NCBI GenBank assembly: GCA_903930515.1
Contig: CAIYYW010000197.1
Coordinates: 1-21,860, forward strand
Source: an uncultured delta proteobacterium
Lineage (GTDB): Bacteria > RBG-13-61-14 > DRUE01
Length of the DNA: 21,860 bases
Direction of reading: 5' to 3'
The notes below the pieces were generated by a model. The model saw only the letters and a list, made by a program, of their open reading frames with translations, made no database searches and was not told where the DNA came from. The position numbers and the translations under genes were made by a program. Positions 7,553 through 15,601 of this stretch are shown here, in pieces. Every line of letters begins with the position of its first letter. The first letter of the stretch is position 1.

Positions 7553-8082
7553 CCCTGGTCCCGGATCGTGAAATAGTTTTGGATCCGCTCCATCATTTTT
7601 TCCTTGATCCAGGGAAGCTGTTTCAACTGCTCGAAATTTTCAAAGCCTCCCAGCCCCCCCCTGAGCTTCAACAACTCCGCGCTTTTTTTATAGCCGATCC
7701 CGGGAAGCAATTCAAAGTCGACCGCGCCGGCCTGGTTGAGCAGCATTTTTTTGCCGCTCGCCAACCGGACCGAACTGGAGGCCCCTCGGCGGATTAGTTC
7801 GCATTGAGCGCCGGAAACCCTGAGCAAATCCAGTTCCTTCAACGGCTGCTCCGGGCAGGATTTTGCGAACTGTCCCGCGGTTTGAATCCGGCCCAGGTCC
7901 AATAGATATTCCTGATCTTCCCGGACCGCCTCGGCAAATGATTCCAAGCCCGGCCGGCTTTTCCGGGAGGGAAAAGATTTAAGAACGGCCGGAAGGACCG
8001 CGATCAAAAGCAAAGCGGCCAAAACCAGGATCAACTCATTATTCGCCCTGGCGGAATTTTTTTCTTGCCCTTCTTTTTTCAT
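7549..8082 (-). CDS. Membrane-anchored helix-hairpin-helix protein, ComEA-like
   Basis: A 177-residue protein: a short basic N-terminus, one membrane helix at about 16-34, a roughly 80-residue linker, and a C-terminal helix-hairpin-helix DNA-binding domain at 115-172. The first hairpin is canonical (FELLPGIGYKKSAELL). The second position, normally a G-I-G turn in ComEA, reads LPWIKEK and is degenerate. ComEA-type proteins bind incoming DNA outside the cytoplasmic membrane during natural transformation; whether this protein does so is unproven. The start chosen is the ATG at 8080-8082 (MKKEGQEK, a typical n-region), which overlaps the end of cimA by 44 bases; the frame is open 10 codons further to another ATG at 8112. 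The stop overlaps the next gene in ATGA. No other competence gene is in the window. Confidence 0.75.
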   Translation of the reverse strand: MKKEGQEKNSARANNELILVLAALLLIAVLPAVLKSFPSRKSRPGLESFAEAVREDQEYLLDLGRIQTAGQFAKSCPEQPLKELDLLRVSGAQCELIRRGASSSVRLASGKKMLLNQAGAVDFELLPGIGYKKSAELLKLRGGLGGFENFEQLKQLPWIKEKMMERIQNYFTIRDQG

Positions 8083-9649
8083 CTTTATAAAGTTTATAGT
8101 CAATGCTATCAATCAATGCCTGCCAGCTTGCCTCAATGATATTGTCCGAAACCCCCACGGTTCCCCAATGATCCTTGCCGTCGGTGGATTCAATCAAGAC
8201 CCGGACCAGGCTCGCGGTTCCCAGCCCGGCCGGAAGCACCCGCACCTTGTAATCCACCAGGCTCACCTCTTTCAAGCGTGGATAAAAACGCTCTAAAGCC
8301 TTGCGCAAAGCCGCGTCCAGAGCGTTGACCGGCCCCACCCCGGAAGCCGCGGTGTGTTCAACCGCCCCTTCCGCTTCCACCATTATGGTCGCCTCGGCCC
8401 GGGGCACCTTGTCCTCCGACCGCTTCTCGTCAATCACGCGGAATCCTTTGAAGTTGAAAAACCTCTTCCTCTTCCCGATCGCCTTTTTCATCAGGAGTTC
8501 AAAGCTGGCCTCGGCCCCGTCAAACTGATATCCGCGGCGCTCCAGCTTTTTCACTTCCTTGAGAATCATCCGCGCGATCGGGCTTTGGGCGTCCAGCCGA
8601 AGCCCGGCTTCCCGGGCCTTGTATAAAACCGTGCTCCTGCCGGCCTGGTCCGAGATCAAAATCCGTCTCCGGTTCCCCACCCGGGCCGGATCAATATGCT
8701 CATAGGTCCTGCTGTTTTTGAGAACGGCGTCCGTATGTTGCCCGCCCTTGTGAGCGAAGGCGCTGTCTCCCACAAAGGGCTGATGGTTTTCGGGAGGCCG
8801 GTTCACCAGTTCCCAGACCAGGTGGGAAATTTCCCGGAGTTGCTTGAGGTTCCCCACCGGGATCGCCCGGTAGTTGAGCTTGAGCATCAGGTCCGGGATC
8901 AGCGCGCACAAGTCCGCGTTGCCGCAGCGCTCCCCGAAGCCGTTGATCGTGCCCTGGACCATCTCCACTCCCTGCTCCACCGCGAGGATGGAATTGGCCA
9001 CGGCTAATCCGCAATCGTTATGGCTGTGGATGCCGAACCGGGCTGGGAATATCCGGATCACTTCCTGGCAGGACCGGACCACCTCCCCCGGCATAGCCCC
9101 GCCGTTGGTGTCGCAGAGGCAGATCAATTCCGCGCCCGCCTCAAAGGCCCTGGCCAAACAGTCCAGGGTATAACTCCGGGAATCGCGGTACCCGTCGAAG
9201 AAATGCTCGGCGTCGAAAAAAACCTGCTTGCCCTGCTGGCGCAGATAGTCAATGGTGTCTGCGATCATTCTCAGGTTTTGATCCAAGCCGGCGCGGAGCA
9301 CTTCCCGGATATGAAGCTCCCAGGTCTTGCCAACGATGCTCACGATTTTTACCGGGAGTTTTCCCAGCAAACTCAATTGCGGGTCCTTGCCCGGGGTCAG
9401 ATCCTTTTTCACCGTGGACCCGAACGCGACCAGCCGGGTCCGCTTCAAGCCCAGCCCGAGGATTTGCCGGAAAAATTTCAGGTCCTTGGGGTTAGCGCTC
9501 GGCCATCCCCCCTCCAGATACTGGATCCCCAACTCGTCCACCTTCTCCGCGATCCGAAGCTTGTCCTCGAAACTGAAATTCACATCCTCGCTCTGGCTTC
9601 CGTCCCGAAGCGTGGTGTCATAGATCAATATTTGTCGTTTTTGGCTCAT
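8039..9649 (-). CDS. cimA: (R)-citramalate synthase
   Basis: Condenses pyruvate and acetyl-CoA to (R)-citramalate, the first step of the threonine-independent isoleucine route. At 536 residues it has the usual length. The catalytic TIM barrel carries YDTTLRDGSQ (10-19), LCDTNGG (178-184), the metal-binding HSHND (208-212) and NGFGERCGNADL (236-247). Later come HKGGQHTDAVL and the VGNRRRILISDQAG region, then the C-terminal LeuA-type allosteric domain, where isoleucine feedback is expected. GWPSANPKD near residue 48 separates CimA from isopropylmalate synthases, as the family is usually described. The ATG follows the lysC stop with no gap (TGAATG), and the 3' end overlaps the ComEA-like gene. 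Pairing with lysC puts aspartate-family and isoleucine supply in one transcript. Confidence 0.96.
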   Translation of the reverse strand: MSQKRQILIYDTTLRDGSQSEDVNFSFEDKLRIAEKVDELGIQYLEGGWPSANPKDLKFFRQILGLGLKRTRLVAFGSTVKKDLTPGKDPQLSLLGKLPVKIVSIVGKTWELHIREVLRAGLDQNLRMIADTIDYLRQQGKQVFFDAEHFFDGYRDSRSYTLDCLARAFEAGAELICLCDTNGGAMPGEVVRSCQEVIRIFPARFGIHSHNDCGLAVANSILAVEQGVEMVQGTINGFGERCGNADLCALIPDLMLKLNYRAIPVGNLKQLREISHLVWELVNRPPENHQPFVGDSAFAHKGGQHTDAVLKNSRTYEHIDPARVGNRRRILISDQAGRSTVLYKAREAGLRLDAQSPIARMILKEVKKLERRGYQFDGAEASFELLMKKAIGKRKRFFNFKGFRVIDEKRSEDKVPRAEATIMVEAEGAVEHTAASGVGPVNALDAALRKALERFYPRLKEVSLVDYKVRVLPAGLGTASLVRVLIESTDGKDHWGTVGVSDNIIEASWQALIDSIDYKLYKDEKRRARKKFRQGE

Positions 9650-10903
9650 TCAGTTCTTCGCCCGCTTTTTCGGTTTGGACCCGGCCGGCGCCTTGGCCAG
9701 ATTGAATGCGGAATGGAGTTCGCGCACGGCCAGCTCGGTGTATTTGGCGTCAATCAGGCAGGAGACCTTGATCTCACTGGTGGAGATGGCCTGGATGTTG
9801 ATCCCGGCCTGGCCCAAAGTCTCAAACATCCGGCCGGCCACCCCCGCGGCGCTCCTCATCCCCACGCCCACGATGCTGACTTTGGCCACATTCGGGTCAA
9901 TCTTGATCTCGCCCGCGGCTAGTTTCCTGCTTGCGACATCGGCCAGCTTCTTCGCCCGAGCCATATCTTCCTTGCGCACGGTGAAGGTCAGGTCGGTGTA
10001 ACCCTTCTCGCTCACATTCTGAACGATCATATCCACGATAATGTGGGCGTCTCCCAGGCTTTTGAAAACAGTCGCGGCCACCCCGGGCTGGTCCGGTACC
10101 CGGGATACCGTGATCTTGCATTCGTTTTTGTCATAAGCCACTCCGCTGACAACCGTCTTTTCCATTTCCTTGTCCCCCTTTACCACCAAAGTTCCCGGCA
10201 GGTCCATCAGACTGGACAGGACCGCCAGTTTGACATTGTAATTCTTCGCCAGTTCCACCGACCGGATCATCAGCACCTTGGCGCCCGCGCTCGCCATCTC
10301 CATCACCTCGTCGTAACTGATTTTGTCCAGCTTGCGCGCGTCCGGGCAAATGTTCGGGTCCGCGGTGTAAACCCCGTCCACATCCGTGTAAATCTCGCAC
10401 AAGTCCGCGTTCAAGGCCGCGGCCAAAGCCACCGCGGTGGTGTCCGATCCCCCCCGTCCCAAAGTATGGATATTGCCCTCCTGGTCCACGGCCTGGAACC
10501 CGGCCGCCACCACGATGGATCCGTGATTAAGCAATTTCCGTATTTTCTGCGTTCCGATCTTTTTGATCCGGCCGTCCTTGTAAACCCCCTCGGAAAAGAT
10601 CGGGATTTGGTTCGCCACCAGCGAGCGGGCCTTCCCGCCGATACTCTGGATCGCGATCGCAAGCAGCGCCACCGAGACATTCTCTCCGGTGGAGATCAGG
10701 GCGTCATATTCGCGCAGGTCCGGCAGTTCGGTCAAATCCAGCGCCAGCTTAATCAGCCGGTTGGTCTCCCCGGCCATCGCGCTCACCACCACCACCACCT
10801 GGTCCCCCTGCCGCTGTCTCGAAAGCGCCTTCTGCGCCACATTCCGGATTCGCTCCAGGGTACCCACGCTGGTCCCCCCATATTTCTGCACAATCAAAGC
10901 CAC
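9650..10903 (-). CDS. lysC: Aspartate kinase
   Basis: Phosphorylates L-aspartate, the entry step to lysine, threonine, methionine and diaminopimelate. The start is the GTG at 10901-10903, set by AAGGAGGT ending about 7 bases upstream, giving 417 residues; the frame is open 18 codons further but that part only overlaps tsaE. Kinase domain: KYGGTSVG at 7-14, STGE at 71-74, LGRGGSDTTAVAL at 148-160 and TDVDGVYTADP at 173-183. Two ACT domains follow at about 264-330 and 341-400 (VPDQPGVAATVF; SIVGVGM), as in single-function, feedback-inhibited aspartokinases. A basic tail ends the protein (KPKKRAKN). It sits 5 bases after tsaE and directly against cimA. No lysine riboswitch is seen or would fit in that gap. 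Confidence 0.97.
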   Translation of the reverse strand: MALIVQKYGGTSVGTLERIRNVAQKALSRQRQGDQVVVVVSAMAGETNRLIKLALDLTELPDLREYDALISTGENVSVALLAIAIQSIGGKARSLVANQIPIFSEGVYKDGRIKKIGTQKIRKLLNHGSIVVAAGFQAVDQEGNIHTLGRGGSDTTAVALAAALNADLCEIYTDVDGVYTADPNICPDARKLDKISYDEVMEMASAGAKVLMIRSVELAKNYNVKLAVLSSLMDLPGTLVVKGDKEMEKTVVSGVAYDKNECKITVSRVPDQPGVAATVFKSLGDAHIIVDMIVQNVSEKGYTDLTFTVRKEDMARAKKLADVASRKLAAGEIKIDPNVAKVSIVGVGMRSAAGVAGRMFETLGQAGINIQAISTSEIKVSCLIDAKYTELAVRELHSAFNLAKAPAGSKPKKRAKN

Positions 10904-10908
10904 TGATC

Positions 10909-11391
10909 CTACCTCCTTTGATCTTCGGTGATAACCCGGATAAGCCGCTCCTGCCATTTTGCCGGGTCGTCGGTTTCAATTTTCAATCCCCGCTCAGTTT
11001 CTCCGATCACCGATAATTTTATCCATAATGCGCCTTTTGGGACAATGAGCGGGAATTTGTCCGCCCATTCCACCGCGCAAACCCCGTCTCCGAAAAAATA
11101 TTCCTCGTACCCAATCCCGGAAAGCTCGTCCGCGGAGCCGATCCGGTAAAGGTCAAAATGATAAAGCCAGAGCCGGCCCGGATATTCCCGGAGCAAAATG
11201 TAAGTCGGGCTTGCCACCGGCACGCTCAAATCGCAACCCAGTCCGGAGGCGATCCCCTTGACCAGCTCGGTCTTTCCCGCTCCCAGTTCTCCGGAAAGCG
11301 CGACCAACTCTCCCTCGGCCAAGACCTTTCCCAGCTCCGCTCCGAATTGAATGGTATGTTTCGCGCAGCCGGTTTTCAGCTCCCAATTCAT
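10909..11391 (-). CDS. tsaE: tRNA t6A biosynthesis ATPase TsaE
   Basis: ATPase that works with TsaB and TsaD to add threonylcarbamoyl to A37 of ANN-decoding tRNAs. At 160 residues it is the normal size. Walker A is GELGAGKTE (34-42); SPTY follows at 61-64, then HFDLYR (78-83), GIGYEEYF (92-99) and VEWADKF (107-113), all TsaE hallmarks. The ATG at 11389-11391 overlaps the nnr stop (ATGA junction); a longer open frame upstream is a shadow of nnr. The stop lies 5 bases before lysC. tsaB and tsaD are not in the window. Confidence 0.96.
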   Translation of the reverse strand: MNWELKTGCAKHTIQFGAELGKVLAEGELVALSGELGAGKTELVKGIASGLGCDLSVPVASPTYILLREYPGRLWLYHFDLYRIGSADELSGIGYEEYFFGDGVCAVEWADKFPLIVPKGALWIKLSVIGETERGLKIETDDPAKWQERLIRVITEDQRR

Positions 11392-12974
11392 TCTTCGGTT
11401 CCAAAATGTTGATCCAGGATCCATCTCCGCGCCGGCCGGATTTTCCCGATCAAATCCGTGGCGATGATCCCGATCGCGACCGATTCCTGTCCCGCTAAAT
11501 CTCCGGCCTTGCCGTGCAGATACACTCCCAGGATCGCCGCGTCCACCGGATCGTATTCCTGAGACAACAGCCCGGCGATGATCCCGGTGAGCACATCCCC
11601 CATTCCCGCGCTCGCCATCCCGGCATTGCCGGAGTGGTTGATGAAGACTTCCCCGAACGGGCCCGCGATCACGGTGTTGGCTCCCTTTAAGACCACGATC
11701 GCCTGCCAGTCCTTGGCGAATTTCCGGGCCACCCCGACCCGATCCTTCTGGATTTCGGGAACGGGCAGGCCGCAAAGCCGGCTCATCTCTCCGGGATGCG
11801 GGGTCAGGATCAAAGGAGCCTGGATTTTCTTGAGGATGTCCATCTGGTTCGCGAGCGAATTCAATCCGTCCGCGTCCACCACCACCGGCGCGGTTGCCGA
11901 GACCAGAATTTCTTTTACAAATTGGTCAATCTCTTTTCCCTGCCCGATTCCCGGCCCGAGCGCGATCGCGTTTTTCCCGCGGATGAATTCCAGGGCGGCC
12001 GGGATGGAAACCTTTCCGAACTTCCGGTCCTGATCCGGGATCGGCTCGGTCATTACTTCGGTGAGCTTGACTTCAAAAATGTCGTTGAGCGAGGCCGGGA
12101 CCGCGAGTGTGACCAACCCGGCTCCGGAGCGGAGCGCGCTTTCCGAGGCCATTGCCGCAGCGCCGGTCTTGCCAGGAGAGCCGGCGAAAATAACGGTATG
12201 TCCGTGATCGCCCTTGTGGCTGTCCGGCGCCCGGGGAAGGAGCAGGGGGAAGGCCAGATCCTGGTCGGTCACGAAAGTTTTTATATTTTTGGAAAGAGCA
12301 GCCGGGATGCCGATGTCAATCACTTCCAGTTCACCGGTCAGTCCGGCGCCCGGGAAACAGTAATGACCGATCTTGGCCAGGCCGAAAGTGACCGTGGCTT
12401 CCGCCCGGACCGCCACTCCCATAATTTCTCCGGTGGACGCGTTGACCCCGCTCGGGAGATCCAGCGCGAGCACGGGGATGGCGTATTCGCCGGTGATCTC
12501 GTTGATGAATTCAACGGCCGCGCGGGGAAGGCCCTTGATTTCGGAATCAAGGCCGGTGCCGAAAATGGCGTCAATGATCAGATCGGTCTCGGTAAGCCTC
12601 TGCTTCAGGTTCCGCAATTGATCCTCGTTCTCCACTTCAATCAACTCGCCGGTCAGTTTCAAATACCGGTCCAGGTTGAGTTTGGCGTCTCCCGTCAGCG
12701 CTTCTTTCCTGCCCAGCAGCGCTACGGTGGGAAATACCCGCCGGTTGAGCAGGTATCTCGCGATCACAAACCCGTCTCCGCCGTTGTTGCCTTTGCCGCA
12801 AAAGATCACCGTGTCTTCCAGGAGCGGGAATTTGCTCTCAATAAATTCAAACGCCCCTTTGCCCGCGGATTCCATCAACACCTCTCCGGGAATCCCGAAC
12901 TCCTCAATCGCCCTCCGATCCAGCTCCCGCATCTCCTCGGCGCTGACAACCTTGTTCTTCCACAAACGATTCAT
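11388..12974 (-). CDS. nnr: Bifunctional NAD(P)H-hydrate epimerase / ADP-dependent dehydratase
   Basis: Repairs hydrated NADH and NADPH: the N-terminal NnrE (YjeF_N) domain interconverts the R and S hydrates and the C-terminal NnrD domain dehydrates the S form. At 528 residues it is the usual fused form. NnrE covers about 1-220, with the Rossmann motif GKGNNGGDG at 60-68 and LDLPSGVNASTG further on. NnrD covers about 240-510, with SHKGDHGHTVIFAGS, the GALRSGAGL-like SALRSGAGLV, LTPHPGEMSRL, and the catalytic NAGMASAGMGDV at 450-461. The start overlaps the acpS stop by four bases and the stop overlaps the tsaE start by four bases, so three genes are translationally chained. Confidence 0.96.
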   Translation of the reverse strand: MNRLWKNKVVSAEEMRELDRRAIEEFGIPGEVLMESAGKGAFEFIESKFPLLEDTVIFCGKGNNGGDGFVIARYLLNRRVFPTVALLGRKEALTGDAKLNLDRYLKLTGELIEVENEDQLRNLKQRLTETDLIIDAIFGTGLDSEIKGLPRAAVEFINEITGEYAIPVLALDLPSGVNASTGEIMGVAVRAEATVTFGLAKIGHYCFPGAGLTGELEVIDIGIPAALSKNIKTFVTDQDLAFPLLLPRAPDSHKGDHGHTVIFAGSPGKTGAAAMASESALRSGAGLVTLAVPASLNDIFEVKLTEVMTEPIPDQDRKFGKVSIPAALEFIRGKNAIALGPGIGQGKEIDQFVKEILVSATAPVVVDADGLNSLANQMDILKKIQAPLILTPHPGEMSRLCGLPVPEIQKDRVGVARKFAKDWQAIVVLKGANTVIAGPFGEVFINHSGNAGMASAGMGDVLTGIIAGLLSQEYDPVDAAILGVYLHGKAGDLAGQESVAIGIIATDLIGKIRPARRWILDQHFGTEE

Positions 12975-13363
12975 TTCCTTCCCTCCGATCCCTCCATCAC
13001 CGCGACCGCGAACGCGTATTCATCCTCGTGGCTCAGGCTCAGATGAATCTTTTCCGCCCCCATCTCAGCCGCTCTTTTTTCCGCCTGGCCCAAAAGCCTG
13101 AGCTCCGGCTTGCTTCCTGGTTTCGCCAGCACTTCAATCTCCTTGAACCTGATCCCGCCGAACACTCCGGCGCCCATGGCTTTTTGCACGGCCTCTTTGG
13201 CCGCGAACCAGGCCGAGAATTCCTGGCCCGGACGAGCCCGGCTTTTCCCTTCTTCAATCTCCCGGTCAGTGAAGGCTTTTTTCAGGAACCGGTCCCCGTA
13301 ATTCTTCAGCAGCTTCTCGGTCTTGCTGATCCGGACCGCGTCTATGCCCACTCCGATTACCAT
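12971..13363 (-). CDS. acpS: Holo-[acyl-carrier-protein] synthase
   Basis: Transfers 4'-phosphopantetheine from CoA to acyl carrier protein. 130 residues, normal for AcpS. The family signature starts at VIGVGIDAVRI, with metal-binding D8. FTDREIEEG follows, then FAAKEAVQKAMG with metal ligand E57, and LSLSHEDEYAFA near 108-119 with the conserved His. The ATG at 13361-13363 has GAGGG five bases upstream; the in-frame TTG at 13399 lacks support and would add residues not typical of the family. It lies 36 bases after pdxJ and overlaps nnr by four bases. Confidence 0.95.
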   Translation of the reverse strand: MVIGVGIDAVRISKTEKLLKNYGDRFLKKAFTDREIEEGKSRARPGQEFSAWFAAKEAVQKAMGAGVFGGIRFKEIEVLAKPGSKPELRLLGQAEKRAAEMGAEKIHLSLSHEDEYAFAVAVMEGSEGRK

Positions 13364-13399
13364 TTTTCCCTCGCTTGATTCAAAACCGCGGCTTGCCAA

Positions 13400-14128
13400 T
13401 CACCCTTTGGACCGGATCAGTTCCACCATTTCCCGGACCGCCTGGGGTAGTCCCACGAACACGGCTCGGGCGATGATGGAATGTCCGATGTTGTATTCTT
13501 CAATCTCTTCAATCTGGAGCAATCTTTTGAGGTTGTGATAGTTGAGTCCGTGTCCGGCAAAGATCTGAAGACCAAGTTTGCGTCCGGCCTTGACCGATCC
13601 GAGGATGGCTTGGAATTCATGGTTTTCTTCCGGCAGGCTCTTGGCCTCGCAATATTTTCCGGTATGGATTTCCACCGCGTCCGATCCGGCCTTGTGGCTG
13701 GCTCTGATCTGGTCCAGGTCCGGATCAATGAAGAGGGACGAGCGGATCCCGGCTTCCTTCAGCATATTCACCGTGCGGGTGAGGGCGTCCTGGTGCCGCA
13801 TCACATCCAGGCCCCCTTCGGTGGTGATCTCTTCGCGCTTTTCCGGGACCAGGGTGGCGGAGAAGGGTTTGAGATACAGGGCGATCTTCAACATCTCCTG
13901 GGTGTTGGCCATTTCCAAATTGAGCCGGGTCTGGATGGTTTCCTTGAGGATTTTCAGGTCCCGGTCCTGGATATGGCGGCGGTCTTCGCGGAGATGCACG
14001 GTGATCTGGTCGGCGCCGGCCTGCTCCGCGAGATACGCGGCATAAACCGGGTCCGGGTTGGGAACGGTTTTTCGCGCCTGCCGCAAAGTGGCGATATGGT
14101 CTATATTTACTCCCAGCCTCGGATACAT
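13400..14128 (-). CDS. pdxJ: Pyridoxine 5'-phosphate synthase
   Basis: Last ring-closing step of the DXP-dependent vitamin B6 pathway: condenses 1-deoxyxylulose 5-phosphate with 3-amino-2-oxopropyl phosphate. 242 residues, usual length. Signature motifs are GVNIDHIATLRQAR (6-19), HLREDRRHIQDRD, then a phosphate-binding GHGLNYHN region and IGHSIIARAVFVGL near the C-terminus. The ATG at 14126-14128 is set by AAGGAGGAG located four bases upstream; the longer open frame to 14176 runs into a non-coding-looking spacer. pdxJ next to acpS is a widely conserved pair. Confidence 0.97.
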   Translation of the reverse strand: MYPRLGVNIDHIATLRQARKTVPNPDPVYAAYLAEQAGADQITVHLREDRRHIQDRDLKILKETIQTRLNLEMANTQEMLKIALYLKPFSATLVPEKREEITTEGGLDVMRHQDALTRTVNMLKEAGIRSSLFIDPDLDQIRASHKAGSDAVEIHTGKYCEAKSLPEENHEFQAILGSVKAGRKLGLQIFAGHGLNYHNLKRLLQIEEIEEYNIGHSIIARAVFVGLPQAVREMVELIRSKG

Positions 14129-14233
14129 TTGCTCCTCCTTGTCAAGGGACACGGTTGCTTGAACCTCAAATCTCAAATTTCAGAAAGAACAACCAACCAT
14201 AAACTACAAACCAAAAATCTCTGTGGTAAGCAT
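14129..14233 (-). other. 105-base spacer between glmM and pdxJ
   Basis: The longest gap inside the ftsH-to-PilZ/HEAT gene run. Apart from the pdxJ ribosome binding site it holds no recognised element. On the plus strand 14160-14215 is A/C-rich and nearly free of G, unlike the coding sequence on either side. A TTGACA on the minus strand at about 14140-14145 is too close to the pdxJ start to be its -35 box. No hairpin with a T-run is seen. Confidence 0.6.
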
Positions 14234-15583
14234 TCAGGATATGGCTTTGCGGAAGCTGTCCGCGATCTCCTGGGCCAACTCCTTGACCAGATGCTCCTTT
14301 TCGCCTTCCACTAAAATCCGCACCAGGGGCTCGGTTCCCGAATAGCGGACCAGGACTCGGCCTTTCCCTCCCAGCTTGGACTCGGCCTTGCTGATGGCCT
14401 TTTTCACCTTTTCCATCTTCTCAATCGGCTTCCGCTCTTTCACCCGAAGGTTGATCAGGGACTGCGGATACTTCTCCAACAGCATCGCCAGCTCGGATAG
14501 TTTTTTGCCTTTCTTCTGCATCACCGCCAAAAGGTTGAGCGCGCCGATGATCCCGTCGCCGGTGGTGGCATGATCAAGGAAGATCAGATGTCCGCTCTGC
14601 TCTCCGCCGAAGTTGTAATTCTTTTCAATCATTTCCTGCACCACATATCGGTCTCCGACCCGGGTCCGCACCACCTTGCCTCCCGCGGCTTCAATCACCT
14701 TGTTCAGGGCCAAATTGCTCATCACGGTGGTGACTAATGTTTTCTTGTTCAGCTTCTTCTCCTTGAGCATCTCTGTCCCGCAGATCGCCATCATATAATC
14801 TCCGTCCCAATAGGCGCCGTTCTCGTCCACAATCGCCACCCGGTCCGCGTCCCCGTCCACCGCCACCCCGATGTCGGCCCTGGTTTTGCGGACTTCCTTG
14901 CCGATCAATTCCGGATAGAGCGCGCCACAGTTCTTGTTGATGTTCTCGCCGTTGGGGGATACCCCGACTGAAACCACTTCCGCTCCCAGTTCCGCGAAGA
15001 TCACCGGAGCCACCTTGTAGGACGCTCCGTTGGCGCAGTCCACCGCTATTTTCAGCCCGTCCAGGGTCATCCCTTTGGGGAATACGCTTTTGCAGAATTC
15101 AATGTATCGGCCCTGGGCGTCGTCCACCCGGAAGGCCTTGCCGATTTCGCGCGCGGTCGGACGGAGCGAGTCAATCTTTCCGGAAAAAATCAATTCCTCA
15201 ATCATCAACTCGTCCTGGTCCGGAAGCTTGAAGCCGTCTCCGGCGAAGATCTTGATCCCGTTATCCTGGTAGGGGTTGTGGGAGGCGCTGATCATAATCC
15301 CGGCGTCCGCTCTCATCGCCGTGGTGATGAAGGCGATGGCCGGGGTGGGAAGGGGTCCGAGCAGGATGGCGTCCACGCCCATTGAACAAATCCCGGAGGC
15401 GATCGCTTGCTCCAGCATATAACCGGAGAGGCGGGTGTCCTTTCCGATCACGATCTTGTGCCGGTGGTTTTTGTTCTTGAAAATGTATGCGGTGGCCCTC
15501 CCGACCAGGATCATCATTTCGCTGGTCAGGGGATGCACATTGGCAATGCCCCTGATCCCGTCAGTCCCGAATAATTTTCTCAA
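14234..15583 (-). CDS. glmM: Phosphoglucosamine mutase
   Basis: Converts glucosamine 6-phosphate to glucosamine 1-phosphate on the way to UDP-GlcNAc for peptidoglycan and LPS. 449 residues, typical. Motifs: LFGTDGIRG at 4-12, active-site loop ISASHNP with phospho-serine S101, metal loop DGDADR at 243-248, sugar-binding GGEQSGH at 326-332, and phosphate-binding [10 protein letters not shown] at 413-422. The start is a TTG at 15581-15583, supported by GGGAGGT about 7 bases upstream and by the family's usual N-terminus (MRKLFGTDG). It lies 18 bases after folP. In Geobacter-type operons cdaA and a ybbR-like gene usually lie between these two; they are absent here. Confidence 0.97.
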   Translation of the reverse strand: MRKLFGTDGIRGIANVHPLTSEMMILVGRATAYIFKNKNHRHKIVIGKDTRLSGYMLEQAIASGICSMGVDAILLGPLPTPAIAFITTAMRADAGIMISASHNPYQDNGIKIFAGDGFKLPDQDELMIEELIFSGKIDSLRPTAREIGKAFRVDDAQGRYIEFCKSVFPKGMTLDGLKIAVDCANGASYKVAPVIFAELGAEVVSVGVSPNGENINKNCGALYPELIGKEVRKTRADIGVAVDGDADRVAIVDENGAYWDGDYMMAICGTEMLKEKKLNKKTLVTTVMSNLALNKVIEAAGGKVVRTRVGDRYVVQEMIEKNYNFGGEQSGHLIFLDHATTGDGIIGALNLLAVMQKKGKKLSELAMLLEKYPQSLINLRVKERKPIEKMEKVKKAISKAESKLGGKGRVLVRYSGTEPLVRILVEGEKEHLVKELAQEIADSFRKAIS

Positions 15584-15601
15584 GCCCGTAACCTCCCAAA
15601 C

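Noticed and set aside
9020-9922. 300-codon open frame on the plus strand opposite cimA and lysC
   Set aside because: It lies fully opposite two well-conserved genes, is rich in Gly, Pro, Arg and His as antisense frames of GC-rich genes are, and has no recognisable domain.
10904-10908. Lysine riboswitch or other leader before lysC
   Set aside because: Only 5 bases separate tsaE from lysC, leaving no room for an RNA leader.
10904-10957. 18-codon extension of lysC upstream of GTG
   Set aside because: AAGGAGGT sits just before the GTG at 10903 and the family starts at that point; the extension overlaps tsaE.
11392-11775. N-terminal extension of tsaE into nnr
   Set aside because: The extension is a frame-shifted copy of the nnr coding sequence (Gly/Arg-rich). 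The TsaE family starts at the ATG at 11391, which makes an ATGA junction.
11796-13046. 416-codon open frame on the plus strand opposite nnr and acpS
   Set aside because: Antisense shadow of two conserved genes; no domain pattern and no ribosome binding site noticed.
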